A stretch of DNA of 64,000 bases from Draconibacterium halophilum (GCF_010448835.1 NZ_CP048409.1:2674001-2738000); one strand, 5' to 3'; shown: positions 36,012 to 46,300, numbered from the stretch's first letter. A program made the numbers and translations. The notes: generated by a model from the letters alone, not told the origin.

Positions 36012-39000
36012 TTATCTTTTTATAACTTTCTCATTAAAAATTTGCGCATCGGTTTTTACAACCACCAGGTAAATGCCGGGAGCTTTATCGCTCATGTCAA
36101 TAGTTGTTAAAGGTGCATTAATTGGCTGCTCCATAACTTTCTTACCAACTGTATTATAAATGGCATAAAAAGCTTGTTCTGAAAATTCTGATAATTGCAG
36201 ATTTAACCAGTCGGTTGTTGGATTTGGGTAAACTTTTAAATCCATAGTAAGAAGTGATTCCGACGATGCTTTAGATATTGATTCCTGAAACTCAGGAGCG
36301 GCAAAAGAAACCAGGTAGTCTTCAACTTCTCCGGGGAAATCATCATCGCAGGCTGCAGGAGCTTTTCCTTCTTTCATGGTGATGCGTATACGTGTTGTTC
36401 CTGTAACATACGAAGGAATAGAAATGGTTTCTGATATTGATCCTTTTTTGTTGTTTAAAGCCAACACCGTTTCGTCAGCGTCATCAAAATCGCCGTCGTT
36501 GTTAAAGTCTATCCATATTCTCCAGAAATTGCGACTGTTAGTTTTATTTGGTACTAAATCAACTGTATATGTACCGCCGGCATTCAATGTAAATGGATTT
36601 GTATCGAATGAATATCCGTCGCCATAGCTGTTAACCGATAGCTCATTCCCAATATTCACGTCTTTGATATAGTACTGCATACTGCTAATTAATGCTGGTT
36701 CGCAATAATTGGAGGGGGTAGGAGCAGCATCGTTATCAGTAACCGTAATATATGCGGATATCGTTTTTTCCGACGATGCAAATCCATCTTTGTAGGCAAT
36801 TAATGTTACATCGTAAGTGCCCGAATTAGAATAGGTAACTACAGGATCTGCTTCGGTACTTTCAGATGGTGTTCCACCAGGGAAGGACCATTGATAACTT
36901 GTTGGTTCGTTCTCTGATAAATTAGAGAACTGAATACTTTGCCCCGATGCAATAGCTGTTGAGCTGGCACTAAAGGCAGCCACAGGTGGCTCTGGTGCAG
37001 GTTCTGAAATAACAACGGTGTAATCCTCTACTTCCCCTGTTTTTGTGTAATCACAGGCCGTTGGGCTTATGCTTCCCATTGCAACCCTCATTCGGGTAGT
37101 AATATTTGTTTGCGGAATGTAAATTGTTCCACTAACTGAAGACTTGGATTTCGAGGAAGTAAAGACCTTTTCATCTTCCGTAAAAATCTTGTCCGAATTG
37201 AAATCAATCCAAATGCCCCAATATTCAAAACTACTTTTACCGCTAAAACCAGGAACCAATGTAATACTGTTATCGCTTCCGGCAATAAAATTAAAGTTTG
37301 TTGCTGTGTTATCGCTGTATCCTTCTGATCCGGAAGTATGGTGGTTGTCTCCCATGTGTACTTCTGCTATCCATTCGTCTGTTGCATCAGGTGATGGCGT
37401 GCAGTATCCCGGTTCAGGAGCTGTTTCAACTGTAATGTAGTTGTCAATTGTTTTGGTGTGGTTTCCTGCAGCATTGGTAACGGTAAGCGACACTTTATAA
37501 TTGTTTGCTGAATGATAAGCAACCTTTGGATTACGCTCTGTAGATGTTGCTGGATTACCACCTTCAAAATCCCATTTCCATGATGATGGAGTGTTCTTCG
37601 ACTTATCACTAAAGGAAATCTCTCCACCTTCTAAAACGGTTGTAATATCCGCTGAAAAATCAGCTATAGGAGCCTCAATTATTTCCTGAACAGTTATAAA
37701 ACCACTCTTGGTTACAGTATTTGATCCACCATCGTTTTCTGCTGATAGGGTAACACTATATATACCCGGAGTAGCATAGACTACCGTTGGGTTTTTACTG
37801 GTAGAAGAAGCAGGTGAGCCTCCATTAAATGTCCAGTTCCAGATTGTTGGTGTATTGGTCGACAGGTCAGTAAAAGATACCGACTGTCCTTCTGAAATAT
37901 CAGTGTTATTTGCTGAAAAATTCACAACTGGAGCATCAGGTATATCCTGAACAGTTATATATCCACTTTTTGTTACTGTGTTCGTTCCACCATCGTTTTC
38001 TGCTGATAGTATAACACTATATACACCCGGAGTAGCATAAATTACCGTTGGGTTTTTACTGGTAGAAGAAGCAGGTGAGCCTCCATTAAATGTCCAGTTC
38101 CAGATTGTTGGTGTATTGGTCGACAGGTCAGTAAAAGATACCGACTGTCCTTCTGAAATATCAGTGTTATTTGCTGAAAAATTCACAACTGGAGCATCAG
38201 GTATATCCTGAACAGTTATATATCCACTTTTTGTTACTGTGTTCGTTCCACCATCGTTTTCTGCTGATAGTATAACACTATATACACCCGGAGTAGCATA
38301 AACTACCGTTGGGTTTTTACTGGTAGAAGAAGCAGGTGAGCCTCCATTAAATGTCCAGTTCCAGATTGTTGGTGTATTGGTCGACAGGTCAGTAAAAGAT
38401 ACCGACTGTCCTTCTGAAATATCAGTGTTATTTGCTGAAAAATTCACAACTGGAGCATCAGGTATATCCTGAACAGTTATATATCCACTTTTTGTTACTG
38501 TGTTCGTTCCACCATCGTTTTCTGCTGATAGGGTAACACTATATACACCCGGAGTAGCATAAACTACCGTTGGGTTTTTACTGGTAGAAGAAGCAGGTGA
38601 GCCTCCATTAAATGTCCAGTTCCACGTTGTTGGTGTATTGGTCGACAGGTCAGTAAATGATACCGACTGTCCTTCTGAAATTGATGTATTATTTGCAGAG
38701 AAGGCAGCAACAGGAGCTTCCACGATATCAATTACCTCTATATAATTTGGGATTGTTTTTGTATTGGTACCTCCTGAATTAGTTACAGTAAGTATAACAT
38801 CGTATGTTCCCGGAGTGTTGTATCTCACTTTAGGGTTTTGATCTTCTGATGAAGAAGGGGTAGCACCTGCAAAAGTCCAGCTCCATGCTGTTGGTTCATT
38901 GCTTGTTAAATCAGTAAACGATACTTCTGACCCTTCGTTGATTGTAGAGGGGGTAGCCGAGAAACTGGCAACAGGAGCAACTACCGGCTCAGTAACATTA

Positions 39001-39905
39001 ATAAATGCAGTTTCCGATTTTGTATCGATTCCTACAGCGTTACTAACTGTGAGGCTAACATTAAATGTACCCGTTGCATTATAAGTTACTGATGGATTTT
39101 GTTCGGTTGAAGTCGATGGAATACCACCTTCAAAAGTCCAACTCCACGATTTTGGAGTATTGGTTGACAAGTCAGTAAAGGTAACACTCTGACCTTTGGT
39201 TAATGCTGTGCTGGTTGAAGAAAAATTAGCAACTGGTGCTGCGGCTGTGGTATTAAGCGGTAGGCAATATCCATATTCATCCAGTGGCCCTTTTGTTGGA
39301 TCTGAATCATCACCATCTGCCAAATCAGGAGATTCCGGGCAATTTGCTGGTTTTTCTCCCATTCCCCACCAATAGTAGCCGTCACCATCGTTATCGGTGC
39401 AAATTACTTCGTAATTATTTATAATGCTTGTTACAGGTGTCTTAATGGCGTATGTTCCGGAAAAATTGCCGGGATAAGTCTCCACATATACATAACCATT
39501 ATCACCAAAATATGGTCCCCAACTATTTTTAAATATCCAAACTGTTTTTCCGATTAAAGGATCGCCTGGCTCTATTGTCACCCAATAGCGTTGAAGTTCC
39601 AGATCTCTGTAGAAAAATTGATCCCCTTCCTGCACTACTTTATATCCCACTAAAACCATGGCATGAGACCAATCACTTAGTGCGCCGCTTAGCGGACCAT
39701 TCTCAATCAACATTTGTTTTAAATCGTCCTCTGTATTGGAATAAATATCATATTTAATTTTTCCTCCAATTTTGATTTGCTCTGATGGAGAAAGGCTTTT
39801 ATCAGAACAAAGTTGATCTGACTTACTGTATGGAAAAGCAACTTCATCAACAACTCCAACCGTGGAAATATAATCAAGAGCTTTTCCCGGATACCCCCTG
39901 AGCAT
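36012..39905 (-). CDS. papain-like T9SS protease, C-terminal part (His/Asn residues, PKD and GEVED domains, sorting domain)
   Basis: This is the downstream half of the gene starting at 40816. It completes the C1A peptidase with the catalytic His in DWSHAMVLVGY and Asn in IFKNSWGPYFGDNGY. A calcium-type DNDGDGYYWW segment follows, then seven PKD domains, of which four consecutive copies form a near-identical 87-residue array. The remaining order is a GEVED domain (IWIDFNSDKIF ... GEVEDYTV), an eighth PKD, a second GEVED domain and a T9SS type A sorting domain (LKVYPNPTTDWLNLQ). It joins the N-terminal part at the C5 run 39894-39898; its own first ATG is an accident of the shifted frame. Substrates are unknown, probably extracellular proteins. 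Confidence 0.8.
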   Translation of the reverse strand: MLRGYPGKALDYISTVGVVDEVAFPYSKSDQLCSDKSLSPSEQIKIGGKIKYDIYSNTEDDLKQMLIENGPLSGALSDWSHAMVLVGYKVVQEGDQFFYRDLELQRYWVTIEPGDPLIGKTVWIFKNSWGPYFGDNGYVYVETYPGNFSGTYAIKTPVTSIINNYEVICTDNDGDGYYWWGMGEKPANCPESPDLADGDDSDPTKGPLDEYGYCLPLNTTAAAPVANFSSTSTALTKGQSVTFTDLSTNTPKSWSWTFEGGIPSTSTEQNPSVTYNATGTFNVSLTVSNAVGIDTKSETAFINVTEPVVAPVASFSATPSTINEGSEVSFTDLTSNEPTAWSWTFAGATPSSSEDQNPKVRYNTPGTYDVILTVTNSGGTNTKTIPNYIEVIDIVEAPVAAFSANNTSISEGQSVSFTDLSTNTPTTWNWTFNGGSPASSTSKNPTVVYATPGVYSVTLSAENDGGTNTVTKSGYITVQDIPDAPVVNFSANNTDISEGQSVSFTDLSTNTPTIWNWTFNGGSPASSTSKNPTVVYATPGVYSVILSAENDGGTNTVTKSGYITVQDIPDAPVVNFSANNTDISEGQSVSFTDLSTNTPTIWNWTFNGGSPASSTSKNPTVIYATPGVYSVILSAENDGGTNTVTKSGYITVQDIPDAPVVNFSANNTDISEGQSVSFTDLSTNTPTIWNWTFNGGSPASSTSKNPTVVYATPGIYSVTLSAENDGGSNTVTKSGFITVQEIIEAPIADFSADITTVLEGGEISFSDKSKNTPSSWKWDFEGGNPATSTERNPKVAYHSANNYKVSLTVTNAAGNHTKTIDNYITVETAPEPGYCTPSPDATDEWIAEVHMGDNHHTSGSEGYSDNTATNFNFIAGSDNSITLVPGFSGKSSFEYWGIWIDFNSDKIFTEDEKVFTSSKSKSSVSGTIYIPQTNITTRMRVAMGSISPTACDYTKTGEVEDYTVVISEPAPEPPVAAFSASSTAIASGQSIQFSNLSENEPTSYQWSFPGGTPSESTEADPVVTYSNSGTYDVTLIAYKDGFASSEKTISAYITVTDNDAAPTPSNYCEPALISSMQYYIKDVNIGNELSVNSYGDGYSFDTNPFTLNAGGTYTVDLVPNKTNSRNFWRIWIDFNNDGDFDDADETVLALNNKKGSISETISIPSYVTGTTRIRITMKEGKAPAACDDDFPGEVEDYLVSFAAPEFQESISKASSESLLTMDLKVYPNPTTDWLNLQLSEFSEQAFYAIYNTVGKKVMEQPINAPLTTIDMSDKAPGIYLVVVKTDAQIFNEKVIKR
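37677..38720 (-). repeat. four tandem 261-bp PKD-domain repeats
   Basis: Four consecutive 87-residue PKD modules (unit start APVVNFSANNTDISEG, core NWTFNGGSPASSTSKNPTVV). The middle copies differ by only a few bases, as seen from identical stretches at 37931, 38192 and 38453. Confidence 0.9.
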
Positions 39906-40816
39906 GATCCGGCATCACTACATGAAAGAACGTCTTGTTCGGATAAATCCAAATTTAATTGTTGATTGAAAAAAACATTAACCATTGCTTCCGTAGCACC
40001 GGTTGATGCAAAAGACCAGCAGGCACCACAAGAACTTTGATTTGTAATTGGCGATATCCAATTCTTTCCATGACGATCCCGCCAATCCCATTCATCAACA
40101 TAAGGACTTGATGCAGTAGCTGATTTTAAAGTTGAAGAGCTTTCTGACTCAGAACTGCTTGTAGCAGAAAATACACCTCCTGCATAAAATTCGAACCCGG
40201 CAGGAAAGGTGCTTTGTCCATATAATTTTTTGCGTTCGCCATAACTTAATTGCGAAACACTCGTTTCTCCGGCTATCCAGCTCTGGCCTCTGGCTTTTAG
40301 GTTTTTGTTCAGCTTTTCAATTTTGTCTTTATTCTGCGCCGAACGTTTTTCCTTTTTCTGTTTGTTGTAATCTGAAATTACATCTCCTTTTGATGCGTAG
40401 GAAATGTTCTTTAAAGCGATAGAAGCATTGTTTACTTCTACACTAATAGCGTAAGGAACAACACCGTTAAGCAAGGCCGTTTCTTCTGCATAATTGCTTA
40501 AGGAAACCTGATTGGTTCCGTTAAGGTTGGGATAACTCTCCAGCAACAGGTGCTCGTTAAAATCCTGGTCGAGCAGTACCAAACGTACCCAGCCGTTGGC
40601 CGAAGTAAAATCAATATCAGCACTGGCAGCAAGACCATAAATCTTTTTGCCTTGCCCGTTAAAGGGCTTGATCTCCTTTGATTTTGAGAATGTTTCATCA
40701 ATTGTAATTAACTGATGACTTTTACTTTCTAATTTGAAATGTGGGTTTTGGGCGAACGTACTTTTTCCAATTAATGCTATAAATAGCATTAGCAACACTA
40801 ACTCTGGTTTACTCAT
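39719..40816 (-). CDS. papain-like (C1A) T9SS protease, N-terminal part (frameshifted)
   Basis: The frame has a signal peptide (ending STFAQ), a propeptide-like region to about residue 235, and the start of the peptidase domain with oxyanion Gln and catalytic Cys in NQSSCGACWSFAS (Cys near 265). After SCSGG the frame should continue YPGKALDY but reads IREKLL, because a G run has five instead of six bases (complement 39894-39898). It stops at 39719. With one more G the full protein would be about 1600 residues. The -7 box TAAGTTGT lies at 40925-40918. Confidence 0.8.
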   Translation of the reverse strand: MSKPELVLLMLFIALIGKSTFAQNPHFKLESKSHQLITIDETFSKSKEIKPFNGQGKKIYGLAASADIDFTSANGWVRLVLLDQDFNEHLLLESYPNLNGTNQVSLSNYAEETALLNGVVPYAISVEVNNASIALKNISYASKGDVISDYNKQKKEKRSAQNKDKIEKLNKNLKARGQSWIAGETSVSQLSYGERKKLYGQSTFPAGFEFYAGGVFSATSSSESESSSTLKSATASSPYVDEWDWRDRHGKNWISPITNQSSCGACWSFASTGATEAMVNVFFNQQLNLDLSEQDVLSCSDAGSCSGGIREKLLIIFPRLELLMKLLFHTVSQINFVLIKAFLHQSKSKLEEKLNMIFIPIQRTI

Positions 40817-41385
40817 TTTGTTTTAATCTAATGGTCCATAACTTCTCCTGTATCAATGATTTTCATTGATAATTCTCTCAACGTGTCACAAAAATTCTAA
40901 TGGATAGAATCCTTATCACAACTTAATTTCACATAGTAGACTTTTTTTGATCCTTTCTGAAAATTAGAAATACGTGGAAACAAAAGCGTCTTTTAATCAG
41001 TTCTCTTTAAAAAGGTTTGCGGAGTAAATGTAAATTACTGATTATTAACTTCCAACAAATTTTATTAATACCACGCTATTTAGAAAATGTCTTAGATGTT
41101 AATTTCATATCAAACAGGCAGTGTTTTCTGCACATTCAGCTCGTTAAATGTGTCACAAAAAAAATAAAAAAAAATTGAATAAAGAGCTGTAAGTGTTTGG
41201 TATTGTGAACATTCCGATTTTTATGTAAAGCTTTTTTGCCTAAAATCGTCAGCATTATACACAGGCTTCATCAGTTTTTATCCCGGTTATTTATAAGCAG
41301 GAATACAAAATGTATGTTCTATTTAACCACCTGAAATTCAGAGTTGTGGAATATTTGTATTCTAAAATCGTTCTAAAGGGGGTGA
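40817..41385. other. 569-bp divergent intergenic region
   Basis: It contains the protease -7 box (40925-40918, minus) and two copies of GTGTCACAAAAA (40883-40894 and 41150-41161). The rest is AT-rich DNA with no gene. A motif resembling the 42279 module (ATTCCGATTT at 41211-41220) lacks a good -7 box. Confidence 0.55.
40918..40925 (-). promoter_or_regulatory. possible -7 box of the protease gene
   Basis: TAAGTTGT on the minus strand, of the TAnnTTGT type also seen before the second regulator and the adhesin. Confidence 0.3.
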
Positions 41386-41413
41386 TGAATCGGTCGGGTA
41401 GAAAAAAATAATA

Positions 41414-42100
41414 GTGTTTGAGGATAATGACATATGTCGCGAAGCCTTAAAATTGCTTTTTAATGAAGCGAGTGGTTTTCAGATCGTGGCCAGTTATTCT
41501 TTTTTTGATGAGCTTAAAACTGCTGATGAACTAAACGATGCTAAACTCTTTTTGCTCAGTTACTCATTACCTTTCGAAGTGTTAATATCTGTTGCTGAAT
41601 TGCTAAAGAAAAGATACGCGGATATTCCTGCAATTTTAATTAATGTTAGAAAAGCCGATAATGTGGTATTGCAATGTATTATGAATGGTATTAAAAGTAT
41701 AATCTGGAAGTCGGATTCGACAGGAGAGTTGCTTTTTGTATGTCATAAACTACTAAATGGCGAGCGATACCTGAGGATAAATGAATCGGAATTGTATGCC
41801 GGTAATTTCAAAAATGAAAGCGAATATTTGGATAAGATTTCGGCGCGCGAATTAACGGTGCTGAAATTGTTTGCTTTAGGACATTCATATAAACTAATAG
41901 GAGAGAAGCTAAATATTAGTCCTCGTACGGTTGAATCGCATAAAAACAATATACAGGCTAAACCCGAACTCAGCTCACTGAAAGAGCTGATTGGTTATGT
42001 AATAAAAAATAATATTGTAGAACTACCTGTATTTTCTCCTCCTTACTATAAGAAACTTTTAGGCAACCTGAAATCAATCACTCGCTTAAGCATTCAGTAA
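41414..42100 (+). CDS. LuxR-type regulator with degenerate receiver (possible frameshift at start)
   Basis: Read from the GTG at 41414 it has 228 residues. The receiver is degenerate: VFEDND keeps acidic residues, but the phospho-Asp position reads LFLLSYSLP (Ser for Asp), and Asn (LINV) replaces the conserved Thr; Lys is kept (IIWKSD). The LuxR HTH is intact (LTVLKLFALGHSYKLIGEKL, then NISPRTVESHKNNIQ) with an unusual basic C-terminal tail. The GTG start cuts off the first beta strand. An ATG at 41386 behind AAAGGGGG would encode MNRSGRKIIVFEDND if the A run near 41403-41408 were one base shorter. It is probably phosphorylation-independent. It is related to the regulator at 42440. Confidence 0.75.
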   Translation: MFEDNDICREALKLLFNEASGFQIVASYSFFDELKTADELNDAKLFLLSYSLPFEVLISVAELLKKRYADIPAILINVRKADNVVLQCIMNGIKSIIWKSDSTGELLFVCHKLLNGERYLRINESELYAGNFKNESEYLDKISARELTVLKLFALGHSYKLIGEKLNISPRTVESHKNNIQAKPELSSLKELIGYVIKNNIVELPVFSPPYYKKLLGNLKSITRLSIQ

Positions 42101-42439
42101 TACATAAATCATAAAAAAAACGCAGGACGAATTGTTTCAGGATATAATCTATTCTATTCGTAATTCAACCATATATTATCAATATAAAACAGCTTATGGT
42201 TAAAATGATACTTCTCAAAATGCAATTGAAATAAAATACCAATAGGTGTTTATATCCGTATTTTTACGATTTTTTTTTACGGGATATTACGGATTGACTC
42301 GTTAAGGAAAAAGTGGTATATTGTTCTTCTATTTCACGTAGTTACAAACTCCTCCCCTTAATTAAGCAATAGTTGAATTTCTGATGTAATTGGTTTTATA
42401 CCAATTTTTGGTGTATAATGATAAAAAATAGGGGGTACT
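42101..42439 (+). other. 339-bp intergenic region with regulated promoter
   Basis: Contains the module 42279-42324. Upstream DNA is AT-rich with short dyads (CGTA-ttttt-ACG near 42257) and no gene. Confidence 0.5.
42279..42324 (+). promoter_or_regulatory. promoter module of the second regulator: CGGGATATTACGGAT site plus TATATTGT
   Basis: The site ACGGGATATTACGGAT (42279-42294) is followed by 22 bp and TATATTGT (42317-42324). The adhesin gene has the same layout at 43112-43160. No -33 TTG is present. Confidence 0.45.
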
Positions 42440-43078
42440 ATGTGCAACATCGCCATATTGGAAAACTATTCACTTTTTTGTTCCGGCATAAAGTCGGTTC
42501 TGGAAGAAACCGGGGAGTGTAAAATCGTGTTCGAATCGAAGACAATCAGCGACTTTATGACCAAACTCAAAAACGGAAATCCGGATGTTATTATTATCGA
42601 CATTATCCATTGTCTGGATGATGGGATCAGTACCATTAAGAAGATACGACGTAAAACCTCGCGAACACCCGTTTTATTGGTATTAAGCACCGATTATTCC
42701 GATTCTTTCGAGGAGTATATCAGTATGGGGGTAAACGGCTTTATTTTTAACGATGCGGGTGCCGACAACCTGGTAAATGCCATAAAAGTCCTTCAAAACG
42801 GAGAGGACCATTTCCCGCCCCAGGTATGGCTGCTGCTTAAAAAATATTTACGCACAAAAAAGGTTGCGGCTACCTACGAAGACAAAAGAATTTTGACGAA
42901 CAGAGAACTATCCATTTTAAAACTCTTCTGCAAGGGCTACACATACAAAGAAATAGGGGCTAAATTAAACATTAGCCCGCGCACCGTTGAAACACATAAA
43001 AAGAATATTCAAACAAAATTAAGTGTACGATCCACTGCTGAAATGATCGAATTTGCCTACCAAAATGACCTGCAATAA
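42440..43078 (+). CDS. LuxR-type response regulator with atypical receiver
   Basis: This 212-residue protein has a receiver with the phospho-Asp in VIIIDIIHCLDDG, but it keeps only one acidic residue at the metal site (AILENY). Asn replaces the conserved Lys (GFIFNDAG). A LuxR HTH follows (LTNRELSILKLFCKGYTYKE, then NISPRTVETHKKNIQTK), nearly identical to that of the regulator at 41414 (NISPRTVE-HK-NIQ). It lies directly before the giant adhesin, and no kinase gene is adjacent. It probably controls the adhesin. Confidence 0.88.
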   Translation: MCNIAILENYSLFCSGIKSVLEETGECKIVFESKTISDFMTKLKNGNPDVIIIDIIHCLDDGISTIKKIRRKTSRTPVLLVLSTDYSDSFEEYISMGVNGFIFNDAGADNLVNAIKVLQNGEDHFPPQVWLLLKKYLRTKKVAATYEDKRILTNRELSILKLFCKGYTYKEIGAKLNISPRTVETHKKNIQTKLSVRSTAEMIEFAYQNDLQ

Positions 43079-43111
43079 CTCCCCATTTTATGACTAAATA
43101 ATCGTCAGAAA

Positions 43112-43160
43112 TTTCCGTAATATTCCCGATTGAATTCAATTTAAACTTGTGGTAACTTGT
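43112..43160 (+). promoter_or_regulatory. promoter module of the giant adhesin
   Basis: The site TTTCCGTAATATTCCCGAT (43112-43130) is followed by 22 bp and TAACTTGT (43153-43160). Aligned in the same direction with the module before the second regulator, 17 of 23 positions match, including GATTGA. The predicted leader is about 200 nt. Confidence 0.45.
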
Positions 43161-43366
43161 ATTTGCAATTCTGAAAAGAGTTGTGTAGTAATGATAAATA
43201 AAGGTAGAAATTACATCTTACCCCAGATGTAATCTCGAAAAATCATGACAAGTACGTTTGGACGCGTAGAAGGTTAAACTTCTGTTTTTTGAAGATGGAG
43301 ATAATTGTGAATGAGCAGAGAAAAAACTTTTAGTTAACAGTTATTCTAATCTTCAAAATTACAAGT

Positions 43367-46300
43367 ATGAAAAACTATTACGTTGAACTAACGACAATGA
43401 ATAATTATTTGTTGTCAGTGTTAAAAAAATGGCTGTTCCGATGTTGGTGCAGTACTATAATGGTAATGCTATTTGCCATTATTACACCTTTTGGCAGCTA
43501 TGGTCAAATTGTAACCCAGGATGAAGCAGTTAAAGCGAACTTTGGAGTTGATGCTGATGTTTATGCCAATCAATTACGGGTAAATACGAACGGCGATACA
43601 CCCGAAGGAACAGATGATTGGTTTTATAGTTCCGACTTTTTGGGCCCTGGATTAGGTATTATCGATCAGTCAGATGCGGCCACTCTTGAAACATTGATTA
43701 AGAATGATAATAATTATTCTTTTGAAAGAAGGATGAGTAAGGCTCGGAATACGACCTGGAATGGGAATCGCTGGATAGATGCGGTCTATTTCAGGGATAA
43801 TAATTCGCAGCAAAATAATACCGATGCTTCTGTATTTTATACCGGAAGTAATAAAAATGCCGACAATCCGAGTACCTGGAATGTTGGTCCCGGTGGTACA
43901 CCTCAAAAAAATGACCTCGTTGATATAATGGGGCATTTAAGACGAGATTCAGATGGCAACGTTTGGGGAATGGGGGCTTTCACCACCATCTCTTCTGACG
44001 GTAACTCACATGCCGATTTCGAATTTTTTCGAAACAATACTGATTTCGTAGGTGGGGCACTAACCAACACTGGTAACGATGGAGGACATACCGCGTGGAC
44101 GTTTGTCGATGGATCTGTTGCTACAGCAGGTGATCTAATTGTAACCATCGATTTTGAAAATGGTGGAACAAGTCCTTCTGCTGGAGTTCGATTATGGATG
44201 TCAGAAGCAGATTTTCTTGCTCTACAAAACGATGCCAGCGGAGTTGACTTTATAATGACTGGGGCATTTGATAGCGGAGAGGGTGCCGAAGGTTTTGGTT
44301 ATGCCGGAATTAATGTTCCGGATGGAGCTTCTGCTACGGCGTGGGCTATTATTAATACCGACGACGATATTCTGGGAGCTCCATGGGGAAGTTTGGAAGG
44401 ACCCAAGGCAACATGGTACGAAGATATTAAACAGCTACAATATGCAGAGTTTGCTATTAATTTGACAGCGCTGGGCATTGATGCTTTTGGAGGAACTGAT
44501 CCTTGTAATAAAACGCTGGGATCTTTGTTTGTAAAAACCCGTTCTTCTTCTTCTTTCACAGCAGAGTTGAAAGACTTTGGCGGACCATTTTTATTCGGAT
44601 GGGATTTAGAAACAGGAATTGCTGTTCATGATTTATCCGAATGTTTAGAAGAAGCTTCAGAGGCATACAATGTAAAGTTAACTGATGCTTTAGATTCAAC
44701 TTATGGAGGCACTATTACTTACCATCTGTCGGAATCGGATGCAAATGATCTTACCGGAATAATTACTGACTCAGCTTCTTATTCAATTCCGGAAGGCGAT
44801 ATGCCCAAAACAATATGGGCAAGGAGCTCTACTGAAGATGGCGAATGTTTTGCGGTTGATAGTTTTGTTGTTGACTTTTATCCAACTCCGGTATGTCAAG
44901 TTAATGTTACAGATGCAACATATATTGGTGCTAACGATGGTACAGCAACAGCGGTAATCGTAAATGAAACTACGCCTGGTGAATACTATTACACCTGGAG
45001 TAAAATTACTCCTGGCGATACTACAATACTAAGTGAAACAACTGCTTCTATTGACGGACTTGAAGCACCGGCAAGGTACAAAGTAGACATTGTTGATGGC
45101 AACGGTTGTACAACCACTTGTGAAAATGATATTGTAGAACAGGCATCTGCACCTACCTGTGAGGTTATTGGTGATAGCATTGAATGTTTTGGAGCAAACG
45201 ATGGAATGGTAGTAGCAGTGATAACTCCTGCTGAGAATTCGCAAACTCCATATACTATTCTTTGGACAGAGTTGTCTGATCCTTCAGACACACTAAGGTT
45301 TGTTCAAACAAATGAATTAACCGATACATTGAAAAATGTTGGGCCAGGTCGTTATTTTGCAGAAATATGGGATGCAGTCGATCCTAATTCAACGATCTGT
45401 AATGATACCGTTAAAGAAGCACCTGAAAATCCGGTTGCTGTTACTTGTTCAGACCTTACACTGGAATCTTGTTTGGATCAAAATACCGTGGATGGACATT
45501 TAAGTAACTGGTTGGATACAGTATTTACCGTTGATCCGGGTACAGAACCGATGGTTACGGTTTATAAAGTAGAAGACACCGTTTATGATTTGGCTACTAT
45601 TAAAGCCATGACATTAGACGCATGTGGCGACGCAATGACAGTAAGAATGATTGTGTCTGACTTCTGTGGTTTAGTAGATAGTTGCGATGCGACCTTTATG
45701 GTATCAGCAGCACCTGCGGTAACTTACGATGCACTACCAGAGAGCGAAGAGCATTTGGCCTGTGATCTGGAAGACCAGGCAGCTATGGTACAAGCCTTTA
45801 GCGACTGGGTAGCAGCACAGGAGTTGGCCCTTAACCTTGGAGGCGGATGTTCTCCGGTATTGGACAGCGATGCCGATCAGGTAGTACTTAACGACCTTTG
45901 TTTAGGCGATACGGTAACAGTAAACTGGACGATCAACGATAAGTGTATTGACGAGATCCAAGCCAGTGCCATGTTTATGGTATCAGCAGCACCTGCGGTA
46001 ACTTACGATGCACTACCAGAGAGCGAAGAGCATTTGGCCTGTGATCTGGAAGACCAGGCAGCTATGGTACAAGCCTTTAGCGACTGGGTAGCAGCACAGG
46101 AGTTGGCCCTTAACCTTGGAGGCGGATGTTCTCCGGTATTGGACAGCGATGCCGATCAGGTAGTACTTAATGACCTTTGTTTAGGCGATACGGTAACAGT
46201 AAACTGGACGATCAACGATAAGTGTATTGACGAGATCCAAGCCAGTGCCATGTTTATGGTATCAGCAGCACCTGCGGTAACTTACGATGCACTACCAGAG

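Noticed and set aside
41211..41241. Third copy of the 42279-type promoter module before the first regulator
   Set aside because: ATTCCGATTT resembles the site, but the sequence 22 bp on is TAAAATCG, a poor -7 box.
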